Shown here in pieces: positions 1 through 6,879 of a DNA stretch of 14,601 nt. Every line of letters starts with the position of its first letter. Positions within the stretch are counted from its first letter, which is position 1. The notes under the pieces are model-generated. The model saw nothing but the letters and a program-made list of their open reading frames with translations. It ran no database searches and was not told the origin of the DNA. Source of the DNA: Burkholderiales bacterium (GTDB lineage: Bacteria > Pseudomonadota > Gammaproteobacteria > Burkholderiales > Burkholderiaceae_C); NCBI GenBank assembly GCA_947450745.1, contig CANFYD010000031.1:1-14601 (forward strand), read 5' to 3'. Position numbers and translations under genes: made by a program.

Positions 1-1096
1 CGAAGGTGAAGCTGCCGAAACCGTTCGCGCCAGCGGTGGCGGCCTGGGGCTGGAAGCCGGACTGCCCGGGGTCGGCATCGGTGATGGTCAACTGGCCGGC
101 GGTGAGGGGCGGCGGCGCGCCCGGCGTGCCTGCCGTGACCATGCCGGTGCCGACGCCGCCGATGACGGCCGCCGTGTTGAGCGCCTGGGGGGCCGGAAAA
201 ACGGTCACGCCATCGACCACAATCTCCAGCTTTTCAAAACTGCCGGCAATCATCGTGATGGAGGCGAAGGTGAAGCTGGCCGTACCGGCTTCGCCGTCTA
301 ATCCTGTGTTCAGGGCCATGAAGGCCTTGAAATTGGCGATATCGGCTTGCACCGCAACGCTTGCGTACTCGGCCGATGTCAGCACCATCCGGAAGGTGTC
401 GATGCCGGTTCCGCCCTGGTAGATATCGGCATAAGCAGCGGCCAAACTGTTGTTCTCCGCCATCACGTAGACCAGCACATCGTTGCCCGCACCGCCGTAC
501 ACCGTGTCGTTACCGGCGCCGCTGGAGATCACATCGTTGCCAGCGCCGGCGGTGATGGTGTCGTTGCCGGCCATCGTGGTGATGACGTCGTTGCCGTTGC
601 CCGAGGTGACAGTGTTGTTGCCGCCCAAGGTGTGTATCACGTTGTCGCCGTCACCGGCAGGAATCGTGTTGTTGCCGACCAGCGTGTTGATGATGCTGCC
701 ACCGGCACCGGTGGTGATGGTGTTGTTGCCGGTGCCAGCGGTAACCACGCTGCCACCTGCGCCGGTGGTGATGGTGCTGTTGCCGTCGGTGGTGATGACC
801 GTGCTGCCGCCGGCACCAGTGGTGATGGTGTTGTGGCCGGCCCCAGCGTGGACGACGCTGATGCCAGCCCCAGTGTTGATGGTGTCGTCGCCGCCGCCGG
901 AGTTGACGGTGCTGTTGCCGGCCCCCATGGTGATGATGTTGTTGCCGGACAGCGCGTTGACGATGCTGTTGCCGGCGCCGGTGTTGATGGTGTCGTTGCC
1001 GTCTGGATTGGTAATTACGTAGTTGCCATCACCCACGGTGTAAGTGTCATCTGCAACTGACAAAGTGACAATCACTGCATTTGAATCTGTGGGCAT
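1..1096 (-). CDS. Large RTX/VCBS-repeat secreted protein, N-terminal part (runs off left edge)
   Basis: An uninterrupted reading frame of 365 codons runs leftward from ATG 1096 to the window edge without a stop. The start is supported by AGGAG at 1108-1104 with a 7-nt spacer. There is no classical signal peptide, as expected for type I-secreted proteins. Residues about 33-210 are glycine-rich nonapeptide repeats. The early ones are Asn/Ser/Thr-rich (for example TGAGGSTV), and the last ones are canonical RTX calcium-binding repeats (AGNDTITAGAGNDVI, GGAGNDVL). Residues about 220-300 form a non-repetitive region, followed by the start of a VCBS-like repeat (LTITDADPGQSGF, then GANGFGSFTF at the edge). 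Known members of this class are giant adhesin or biofilm proteins exported by type I systems. A surface adhesin role here is inference. An RTX block at the very N-terminus is unusual, because RTX repeats normally lie near the C-terminus. Confidence 0.85.
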   Translation of the reverse strand, partial: MPTDSNAVIVTLSVADDTYTVGDGNYVITNPDGNDTINTGAGNSIVNALSGNNIITMGAGNSTVNSGGGDDTINTGAGISVVHAGAGHNTITTGAGGSTVITTDGNSTITTGAGGSVVTAGTGNNTITTGAGGSIINTLVGNNTIPAGDGDNVIHTLGGNNTVTSGNGNDVITTMAGNDTITAGAGNDVISSGAGNDTVYGGAGNDVLVYVMAENNSLAAAYADIYQGGTGIDTFRMVLTSAEYASVAVQADIANFKAFMALNTGLDGEAGTASFTFASITMIAGSFEKLEIVVDGVTVFPAPQALNTAAVIGGVGTGMVTAGTPGAPPPLTAGQLTITDADPGQSGFQPQAATAGANGFGSFTF

Positions 1097-1226
1097 TTCA
1101 ATACTCCTACGTAGTTTTGGCTGGTTTTGGCGAATTTGAGCGAGCGCAACTGATATCAAAAATATTAGATGTGTTCAAACGTGCCGAAGAGTAACGGCAT
1201 TCAGCCGCTCAAGACGGTTTTGCTAA

Positions 1227-1241
1227 CCCCTTAAGTAGGGG
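1227..1241. promoter_or_regulatory. Inverted repeat CCCCT-N5-AGGGG, possible regulator site
   Basis: CCCCT at 1227-1231 and AGGGG at 1237-1241 are perfect complements around TAAGT. The site lies 131 bp upstream of the RTX/VCBS start. The short symmetric form fits a dimeric helix-turn-helix regulator. It has no U-run and is too weak a hairpin to be a terminator. Which protein binds it is unknown. Confidence 0.35.
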
Positions 1242-1326
1242 GTAATTGAGTGCTCCGTGAAGTACGGCCGCCTGCGTGATTCCGTTGAGTGCTGATCTGG
1301 ATCGCTACCGGTAAAACTTAACAAAA

Positions 1327-1338
1327 CATAACGTTATG
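1327..1338. promoter_or_regulatory. 12-bp perfect palindrome CATAACGTTATG
   Basis: The palindrome is perfect over 12 bp and does not extend further. It sits about 170 bp upstream of the sigma-54-type promoter at 1499-1515, a distance typical for upstream activating sites of sigma-54 enhancer-binding proteins. That role is inference; a 12-bp palindrome can also occur by chance in AT-rich DNA. Confidence 0.25.
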
Positions 1339-1498
1339 GATTTTTTGCTGGTATTTGGGTGGCAAGCGCCGTTTGCTGCTTTCATGTGTGTCGATAAATT
1401 TTACAAAGAGATCGCTGAATAACTAAAAAAATGTGCGCATAGAGAACAAATGAACGTAAGTGATTGATTGAAATGAATTTCATTTTTTTTGTTTCACG

Positions 1499-1515
1499 CT
1501 GGTATGGAATTTGCA
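1499..1515 (+). promoter_or_regulatory. Sigma-54-type (-24/-12) promoter of the PEP-CTERM gene
   Basis: The sequence CTGGTATGGAATTTGCA fits the 17-base consensus YTGGCACGRNNNTTGCW at all but two positions. The invariant GG (1501-1502) and GC (1513-1514) are exactly 10 bases apart. The predicted transcript start is near 1526, leaving a leader of about 47 nt before ATG 1573. A T-rich tract lies immediately upstream. PEP-CTERM protein genes in exosortase-bearing proteobacteria are known to be often controlled by the PrsK/PrsR two-component system together with RpoN, so the context agrees. Those regulators are not in this window. Confidence 0.7.
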
Positions 1516-1572
1516 TATTTGCACGATGTCGCAATTTTTACTGCGCCCACCCCACCCCACACAGGAGTTCGT

Positions 1573-2238
1573 ATGAAGTTCAAGCTCAGCAGCCTCGCTG
1601 CCCTCGTTGCCACACTCGCCATCGCCAGCTCGGCCAACGCCGCATTGACGATCTATCAGCCATGGGAGACGGCCTACACCGCCAACGGCCTGAGCGGCGT
1701 GCTGTTCAATGTGGTGGACGGGTCGTACACCTCAAATGGAAACACCAAAACGGCCACCGTTGCGATGGGTGCCCACGCTTACAAGAACGGCGTCTACTTG
1801 CCCAACAATGGTGTGGATACGTACTACGCCACTACTGGCTTGTTCGAAGCCAACCGGGCCAATTGGAGCTTCGATTTCGCCTGGAATCTGACCAGTTGCA
1901 ATGGTTGTTCGGTTTGGCTGGGAATCGACAAGGACGCCAGTTCTGTGGTTGATCTTGCTTGGCTATCACTCACTAACCCTAACACCGGGGCCAATATTGC
2001 TGGAGTCAGCAACCCTGAGTCGTGGAATATGGAGATGTCATTTATCCCAACGGTGGCTTATGACTTCAACCCTTACGGCCAAAGCAGCACCGGCTTCCGG
2101 CTAGAGGTGCGTGACGCCAGCAGCAACGTGGTCGCTGGCTCCAGCATCACCGTGGAAGTGCCCGAGCCTGGATCGTTGGCACTTGCTGGTCTGGCGCTGA
2201 CGGGCCTGGCCTTGGTGCGCCGCCGTCGTAGCAAGTGA
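1573..2238 (+). CDS. PEP-CTERM sorting-domain exported protein
   Basis: The product has 221 residues. ATG 1573 is chosen over an in-frame upstream start because it follows AGGAG at 1563-1567 by 5 nt and begins a clean signal peptide (MKFKLSSLAALVATLAIASS, cleavage near ANA-ALT, residue 23). The C-terminus is a textbook PEP-CTERM tail: VPEPG at 196-200, a hydrophobic segment, then RRRRSK. In known systems this tail directs the protein to exosortase (EpsH/XrtA type), which cleaves and anchors or releases it, usually with exopolysaccharide production. The roughly 170-residue middle is an Asn/Ser/Thr-rich, apparently beta-rich domain that I do not recognise. It contains a CNGC cysteine pair that could form a disulfide. 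A sigma-54-type promoter lies upstream and a strong terminator follows. Its substrate or binding function is unknown. Confidence 0.9.
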   Translation: MKFKLSSLAALVATLAIASSANAALTIYQPWETAYTANGLSGVLFNVVDGSYTSNGNTKTATVAMGAHAYKNGVYLPNNGVDTYYATTGLFEANRANWSFDFAWNLTSCNGCSVWLGIDKDASSVVDLAWLSLTNPNTGANIAGVSNPESWNMEMSFIPTVAYDFNPYGQSSTGFRLEVRDASSNVVAGSSITVEVPEPGSLALAGLALTGLALVRRRRSK

Positions 2239-2267
2239 TGCAGTGACCGTTCGGACTCTTCTGATGC

Positions 2268-2290
2268 AAAAGCCCCGCGAGGGGCTTTTT
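2268..2290. terminator. Bidirectional rho-independent terminator
   Basis: AAAAGCCCC (2268-2276) and GGGGCTTTT (2281-2289) form a 9-bp stem around a GCGA tetraloop. The U-run serves both directions. It lies between two convergent genes, so it probably ends the PEP-CTERM transcript from the left and the membrane/spermidine-synthase-like transcript from the right. Confidence 0.88.
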
Positions 2291-2360
2291 GCTGGGCGTT
2301 TGTCGTGACTGTCGCGCTTGGCTCGCCTTTCCTCCTCAGCAACCCATTAACCGAGCGTCC

Positions 2361-5105
2361 TCAGCGTGTCTGCTGACTCAATTGTTGCAAGGCCTGCGCC
2401 GCTTCCGGGCGGAGTGGCTGGGCCTGCACCAGCTCGGTCAGCAAGGCCCGAGCGGCAGGCTTATCGCTGGGTGTCAGGGCCGCAGCCATGCGCAGCAGCG
2501 GGTCATAGGCAGGGCGGAAGTCGGGGCTGGTGTGCAGCACAGACAGCAAGGGCTGGCGCACTTGAGCCAGCATGGCTTTCACATCGGCTGCGGCGCGGAC
2601 GTTGCGGCCGGCTTCGATGAATTGATCGCGTGCCGTCCAGTAAGCCGCCAAGCGCTGACCCCAGGCAGGTGGCAAGTTCGCATCGATCAGCTGGGTGGGA
2701 TCAGCGGAATCTGCCGAGTCGGCATGCAGCCACTGCAAAAGTGCCAGCAGACGGTCGCGCGGCAAGGAGTCCGGCGCGTAGGTGATGCGCGGCGCACGGT
2801 AGGCGACGACCGGGTGGTCGTCGGTGTTGCGCGGCGCGCTGCCGGCAAAGCGCTTCAGCGCCTGCGGCCCGGCGATGAAGCTGCCCAGCAGGGCGAATTC
2901 GTCGGTGATGCCGAAATCGGCCAGCGCTTGCGGCCATGCTTTATCGGCCAGCCGCAGGCGCAGTTGGTCGAGGTCGAGATCGAAATGGCCCGCAGGACTG
3001 TTATCAGCCCGCCCGACCAGGCCCAGCACCGGTGTTTCCAGACTGTTGGTGGCCAGCATGGCCCAAGCGCCGGGATAAACCGCCACAAACGACTGCACGA
3101 TGCTGCGCAGCGTTTCGAGGTCAAGTTGATGCAGCGGCAGCCATTGGCAGAACAGGCCACTGCCCGTCAGGCGGGCCTGCACGGCCTGGAAATGCTCGAC
3201 CGTGTAGAGCGAACCGGAGCCGCTGCGGGCGGGGTGGAAGTTGTCTGAAACGATCACGTCGTAGTGCTGCTCGGTCGCTTTCACAAAGCGCCGCGCATCG
3301 GCCGCCAGCAGGTGCAGCTGCGGCCTTGGGCGGCTGTTGTCCATTGCGCCTGCGTTGAGCTCATTCGCTGGCGGAGCGGTGAAATATGCCGACGCTGCAA
3401 TCACCTCCGGCAACAATTCGACCGCCTCTACGCGCAGGCGCGGGTTAGCCGCCGCCGCAGACGCCGTCACCCCCGTGCCCAGGCCCAGGAACAGTACATG
3501 CTTTGGCGCCGGGTGGAGCAGCAAGGGCAGCAGCGCCTGGCGCGCATCGGCCCACAGGCTGGCGCTGCTGCCTTCTTGCTGGCGGTTGTCGATGCGCAGC
3601 CGCGCCACGCCGTTGGCGTCTTCCACCACGCTGACGGCGGCCATCGCACCTTCGCGGTAGCTGACGACATGCCCACCTTCGGGTACGTCGACAAAAATCA
3701 AGGGCGGTGTCCAGACGGCCAGGGCGAGGCCGGCCAGGGTGACACCCCAAGCGCCCGGTTGACTCCAGGTAGCCCAGGCTTTCCGTGACACCAGGGCGAG
3801 GTAGCCGGCCGCAATCGACAGCAAAGCCACTTTGGCTCCCAGCAACGGCACGACCAGCACGCCAAACAGCAGCGGTGCCGCCGCTGCGCCCAGCGTGTTG
3901 AAGCTCAGGGCCAGGCTGAAGCTGATCCTCTCTGCAGTACGCCCCTTGTTCTCGGTGTCGATGGACGCCGAGGTGCTGAGATGGCTGAACAGCGCGCCCA
4001 TCACCAGAGTGGGCAGCGCAAACGCCGCCAGCGCCAGCGCGGCTTCGGCCGCCAAGGCGCTGCCCATGCCGACACCCAATTGCAAGGCCATGAATTGCCG
4101 CGTGTGTTCTGCCCCCCACAGGCTGAGGTTGCCCAGCAGGCAGGCGGCGGCCAGCAGGCAGAGCAGCCGGTCGCGCAGCGCAGCCGCGTCAAGTGGCGCT
4201 CGCTGGAGGTCGCCACGGCCGCTGATCAAGCCAGGCATCTGTTGGTTCAGCCAACGCTGGTAAGCGGCCGCGCCCAGCGCGGTGCCGACCAAATAGACCG
4301 CCAGCAGGATGGCAAAGGTGTAGACGGTGTTTTCCGTGACTTGGCTGATCACGCGCACGACCAGCACTTCGTAGCCTATGCCCAGCAGGCCGGTGGCAGC
4401 GAGGGTGGCCAGCGCCCGCTTTTGAGCCGGCTGTATAGCGGGCGCTTGCACAGGCAGCGCGGCCGGTCTGCCCATCGTGTTGTCTCGCGCAGCGGCCGTG
4501 AGGGTAAGCGCAGCGGCAGCACAGAACAGGTTCAAGGCCGCGCACAGGCCGGCGCTGCGAGCTAGCCCGAATTCGGGCACCAGCCAGAACGCGCTGGCCA
4601 GCACGCCGATCACCGCGCCCAGCGTGTTGCAGGCGTAGAGCGCGGCCACCCGGTTGCGCGGCTGCCCCGCATGTGTGATCTGGGCGACCACACGGGCCAT
4701 GGCCGGCAAGGTGGCACCCATTGCCGCCGTGGCGGGCAGCAGCAACAGCAAACTGCCGCAAAAGGCCACGGCCCATTGCCAGAACAGGCTGGGCTGAGCG
4801 CCGGTGAACTCCAGCAGCCCGGCGCTGACCGGGGCCATCAGCAGGGCCAGCGCCAAGCTCCACAGCGCGATGCTCAGCTCACAAGCGGCGTACCAGCGCT
4901 CAGGGCGGGGGCTGCGTTCAATCCGTCGTCCCAGCGTCAGTGCGCCGAGGGCCAAGCCGCCGAAGAAGGCGGTGAGTACGGCCAGCACTGCTGCGGCCTC
5001 ATGGCCCAGCCACAGGGCGCATTGCTGTGTCCAGACGATCTGGTAGCCCAGGCCAGCAAAGCCCGAGGCGATCATCAAGCCAAAAGCGGTGCGAGTTTTC
5101 TTCAC
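2361..5105 (-). CDS. Polytopic membrane protein fused to a spermidine-synthase-like methyltransferase-fold domain
   Basis: The product has 914 residues if it starts at GTG 5105, which lies 4 nt past the stop of the upstream oxygenase gene. ATG 5075 is an alternative start. An upstream extension in the same frame overlaps the oxygenase gene and is unlikely. Residues 1 to about 470 hold many hydrophobic segments, opening with a SGFAGLGYQIVWTQ motif typical of fused MFS-like/spermidine synthase proteins. Residues about 530-700 form a Rossmann-type domain with GLGTG at about 541-545, an acidic residue in VEAVELLPEV, and YDVIVSDNFHP at about 615-625. The Ala/Leu-rich C-terminal 130 residues are unassigned. 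True spermidine synthases carry GGGDG and an aspartate pair of the DxxD type. Here these are GLGTG and SDNFHP, so classical putrescine aminopropyl transfer is doubtful. The substrate is unknown. It is probably co-transcribed with the oxygenase. Confidence 0.85.
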   Translation of the reverse strand: MKKTRTAFGLMIASGFAGLGYQIVWTQQCALWLGHEAAAVLAVLTAFFGGLALGALTLGRRIERSPRPERWYAACELSIALWSLALALLMAPVSAGLLEFTGAQPSLFWQWAVAFCGSLLLLLPATAAMGATLPAMARVVAQITHAGQPRNRVAALYACNTLGAVIGVLASAFWLVPEFGLARSAGLCAALNLFCAAAALTLTAAARDNTMGRPAALPVQAPAIQPAQKRALATLAATGLLGIGYEVLVVRVISQVTENTVYTFAILLAVYLVGTALGAAAYQRWLNQQMPGLISGRGDLQRAPLDAAALRDRLLCLLAAACLLGNLSLWGAEHTRQFMALQLGVGMGSALAAEAALALAAFALPTLVMGALFSHLSTSASIDTENKGRTAERISFSLALSFNTLGAAAAPLLFGVLVVPLLGAKVALLSIAAGYLALVSRKAWATWSQPGAWGVTLAGLALAVWTPPLIFVDVPEGGHVVSYREGAMAAVSVVEDANGVARLRIDNRQQEGSSASLWADARQALLPLLLHPAPKHVLFLGLGTGVTASAAAANPRLRVEAVELLPEVIAASAYFTAPPANELNAGAMDNSRPRPQLHLLAADARRFVKATEQHYDVIVSDNFHPARSGSGSLYTVEHFQAVQARLTGSGLFCQWLPLHQLDLETLRSIVQSFVAVYPGAWAMLATNSLETPVLGLVGRADNSPAGHFDLDLDQLRLRLADKAWPQALADFGITDEFALLGSFIAGPQALKRFAGSAPRNTDDHPVVAYRAPRITYAPDSLPRDRLLALLQWLHADSADSADPTQLIDANLPPAWGQRLAAYWTARDQFIEAGRNVRAAADVKAMLAQVRQPLLSVLHTSPDFRPAYDPLLRMAAALTPSDKPAARALLTELVQAQPLRPEAAQALQQLSQQTR

Positions 5106-5109
5106 GCGT

Positions 5110-5733
5110 TCAGCCGCCAAAGGTGATGGCGTAGCCCCAGGAATCCAGCCGCGCCGGTATCGCGTTGAAGGCCAGCGAGATGCGGCGCTCGCCGGCGTTG
5201 GGCGGCACGGCATGCATCAAATAGCTCGGGAACAGCACCAGGTCGCCGGGCTGCGGTGCCGGGCCGATCCACTTTTCGGCATTGAAGGGGCCGGTCGCGA
5301 CGCCTGCATGGTCGTTCTTGAAGGTGAAGTCGTGGCCGCCCGGCGACTTCATGAAGACGGTGCGCGAAGCCTCATGCGTGGGCGTCAGGTAGACCACGCC
5401 CGAGATAAAGCTGTTGGCGTGGTTGTGCACCGCTTGGTGGCCGCCATGGTCCAGCACATTGACCCACATTTCCTTCAGCGACCAGCCCATGCGCTCGCCG
5501 AACAGCAGCGCCCCGAACTCGCTTAGCTTGGGCGTCAGCAACGCCGCCACCTCGACCAGCAGGGGGCTGTCGCTGGGCTTCAACAGGCGGGTATGCGAGA
5601 GCTGCTTCGAGGCGTTGTTGTCCTGCAGCGCGGCCGCCGTGAAATGGGCGGTCAGGCCGGCCACCAAGGCGGGTGGCAGGGCGGCTGGCGCGCGCAAAAA
5701 AGGCGTGGGGAACAGGCTGATGATTTCGTCCAT
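5110..5733 (-). CDS. 2OG-Fe(II) oxygenase-like protein (TIGR02466 / 2OG-FeII_Oxy_5 type)
   Basis: The product has 207 residues from ATG 5733. A TTG at 5745 would add four residues, and neither start has a clear Shine-Dalgarno. The sequence opens with LFPTPFLR, the usual N-terminal beta strand of this family. The double-stranded beta-helix core shows VHNHANSFISGVVYL at about 102-116, GDLVLFPSYLMHAV at about 164-177, and ERRISLAFN at about 182-190. The likely iron ligands are a histidine of HNH and the later His of LMHAV, with an Arg for 2-oxoglutarate. The classical HxD carboxylate is absent, and HNH occupies the site. The family is assumed to hydroxylate an unknown substrate. The stop lies 4 nt before the GTG of the membrane/spermidine-synthase-like gene, so the two are probably translated together and may act on one molecule. 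Confidence 0.82.
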   Translation of the reverse strand: MDEIISLFPTPFLRAPAALPPALVAGLTAHFTAAALQDNNASKQLSHTRLLKPSDSPLLVEVAALLTPKLSEFGALLFGERMGWSLKEMWVNVLDHGGHQAVHNHANSFISGVVYLTPTHEASRTVFMKSPGGHDFTFKNDHAGVATGPFNAEKWIGPAPQPGDLVLFPSYLMHAVPPNAGERRISLAFNAIPARLDSWGYAITFGG

Positions 5734-5760
5734 GGGATTATTCAAAGAGGTAGGTTGCCA

Positions 5761-5883
5761 TGTAGGGCGGGTCGAGACCCGCGATCGATTCCGGCGGCGG
5801 GTACCGAAGCACCGCCATCGGGCCGGCCTGAGTGCAACAGGGGTGCCACAGTCGGCCGCACGCGGGTCTTGACCCGCCCTACG
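5761..5883. repeat. REPIN-like element: two inverted short palindromes with spacer
   Basis: Unit A (5761-5782) reads TGTAGGGCGGGTC followed by GAGACCCGC. Unit B (5862-5883) is its near-exact reverse complement (20 of 22 bases). Each unit is itself a hairpin of the form GCGGGTCNNGACCCGC, and together they can form a long stem enclosing about 80 nt. The spacer contains GGGTACCGAAGCA at 5799-5811, which recurs in the related element near 12715. The element lies between the HupE-like gene and the oxygenase gene. Known REP/REPIN elements have this architecture and are mobilised by RAYT transposases encoded elsewhere; none is in this window. Confidence 0.75.
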
Positions 5884-5928
5884 CCTGTGTCCATGGATTT
5901 GTACAAAAAGCTGGTTGGGGAAGCGCCC

Positions 5929-6879
5929 TTAGCCAAAGATGGTCGCAACACGCAGCAACGACCAGTACGCTGCCACCGAGCCGATGCTGTAGAGCAAGGC
6001 GGTGCGCAGTTTGGGAGCGACGGACCAGCGCGACGTCAAGCGCCACAAGGCCCACGCGGCAGCCACCGTCAGCAGTTGCCCGATCTCGACGCCGACATTG
6101 AAGCTCAGCAGCGCCACCAGCAGGTGGTCGTCCGGCAAGCCGATTTCCTTCAGCGCGCCGGCGAAGCCCAGACCGTGCACCAGGCCGAACAGGAAGGCGA
6201 CCAAGGCGGGCCAGCGGCGCGAGATGGTCTGGCGCTGATGCAGCGCTTCGGCCGCCACCAACACGATGGACAGGGCGATGGCCGCTTCTACCGGCGGCGG
6301 GCGCAGCACCAGCCAACCCAAGGCGCTGCTGGCCAGCGTGAGGCTGTGGGCGGCGGTGAAGGCGCTGATGGTCCAGACCAGGCGGCGGTTGAAGCCGACC
6401 AGCAAGAGCATGGCGATGACGAACAGCAGGTGGTCAATGCCGCTGAGTATGTGTTCGACGCCCAGCAGCGTGTAGGCCCGGGCGATCTCGCCCATGCCGC
6501 GTTCGTCATCGGCGGTGCCGTAGAGGTGAACGGTCGGTTGGCCCGCCGTCAAGGTGTAGACGCGCGCTTGACCGTCCAGCCAGAACACCTTGACCAGCAC
6601 GGCCGAATAGGCTTGGCCCACGCCCTCCATGCCGAGCGTGCCTTGCAGGCCGGCGCTGCCGCAGTGCAGCAAGTTGACCTCTGCCGTGCAATGACTGGGC
6701 CAGAGCGGCTTCAGCACTTCGTCGGGCGCGCGCTTCTCGCTGGCCGTCCATTGCCAGACGAATTCGCCTTGAGCGAGTTCGCGCAGCTGCATCTCGGCCA
6801 TGCTCATTTCATGCGCTTGTCCCAGGCTGGCGAACAGCGCCAGACTGGCGAACAGCCAGTGTCGTAAGCAAGCCATCAT
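5929..6879 (-). CDS. HupE/UreJ-family membrane protein, putative metal permease
   Basis: The product has 316 residues. ATG 6879 overlaps the TGA of the upstream PPIase gene (ATGA, 6876-6879), a sign of translational coupling. The N-terminus is a signal peptide ending LGQA at residue 22, so the mature protein would begin with His23 (HEMSMAEM). About 110 soluble residues follow, then six or so membrane helices from about residue 135. Conserved HupE/UreJ-type motifs are visible: LGVEHILSGIDHLLFV (139-154, with H143, D149, H150), FTAAHSLTLA (174-183) and FGLVHGLGFAGAL (231-243). HupE and UreJ are linked to nickel uptake. For the longer N-terminally extended subfamily seen here, metal transport is inferred and the metal is not known. 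Its coupling to the PPIase and closeness to a PHP phosphoesterase suggest metal supply to an exported enzyme. Confidence 0.85.
   Translation of the reverse strand: MMACLRHWLFASLALFASLGQAHEMSMAEMQLRELAQGEFVWQWTASEKRAPDEVLKPLWPSHCTAEVNLLHCGSAGLQGTLGMEGVGQAYSAVLVKVFWLDGQARVYTLTAGQPTVHLYGTADDERGMGEIARAYTLLGVEHILSGIDHLLFVIAMLLLVGFNRRLVWTISAFTAAHSLTLASSALGWLVLRPPPVEAAIALSIVLVAAEALHQRQTISRRWPALVAFLFGLVHGLGFAGALKEIGLPDDHLLVALLSFNVGVEIGQLLTVAAAWALWRLTSRWSVAPKLRTALLYSIGSVAAYWSLLRVATIFG

Larger units (their letters stand above)
1097..1572. promoter_or_regulatory. Divergent intergenic control region between the RTX/VCBS and PEP-CTERM genes
   Basis: This 476-bp stretch holds no convincing gene and is clearly more AT-rich than its flanks, especially at about 1310-1500. 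It contains the CCCCT-TAAGT-AGGGG inverted repeat at 1227-1241, a 12-bp perfect palindrome at 1327-1338 and a sigma-54-type promoter at 1499-1515, each listed separately. For the leftward RTX/VCBS gene, a weak sigma-70-like pair can be proposed on the minus strand: TTGAAC at 1178-1173 and TATCAG at 1155-1150, separated by 17 nt. The -10 match is only 4 of 6, so that promoter is a guess. Confidence 0.6.

Noticed and set aside
500..1000. Regularly spaced near-identical short repeats that might suggest a CRISPR array or minisatellite.
   Set aside because: The repeats are codons of RTX-like nonapeptides in an open frame. They lack unique spacers of constant length.
347..1060. A long plus-strand reading frame rich in Val, Asp and Gly over the left end.
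   Set aside because: It is antisense to the RTX/VCBS gene. Its repeats mirror the nonapeptide repeats of the real minus-strand frame, which has a good ribosome site and recognisable domains.
1350..1363. A second GG-N10-GC pattern resembling a sigma-54 promoter (CTGGTATTTGGGTGGC).
   Set aside because: The -12 part is TGGC instead of TTGC, the match is weaker than at 1499, and no gene follows at a suitable distance.
5898..5915. TTTGTACAAAAAGCTGG resembles a lambda/Gateway-type attachment core.
   Set aside because: The similarity is partial. No integrase, second site or vector sequence is nearby, and the 10-bp palindrome TTTGTACAAA can occur by chance.
5593..6867. A plus-strand reading frame of 424 codons.
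   Set aside because: It is antisense to the oxygenase and HupE-like genes and crosses the REPIN-like element. It has no recognisable domain and shows the Arg/Gln/Gly-rich composition of a high-GC shadow frame.
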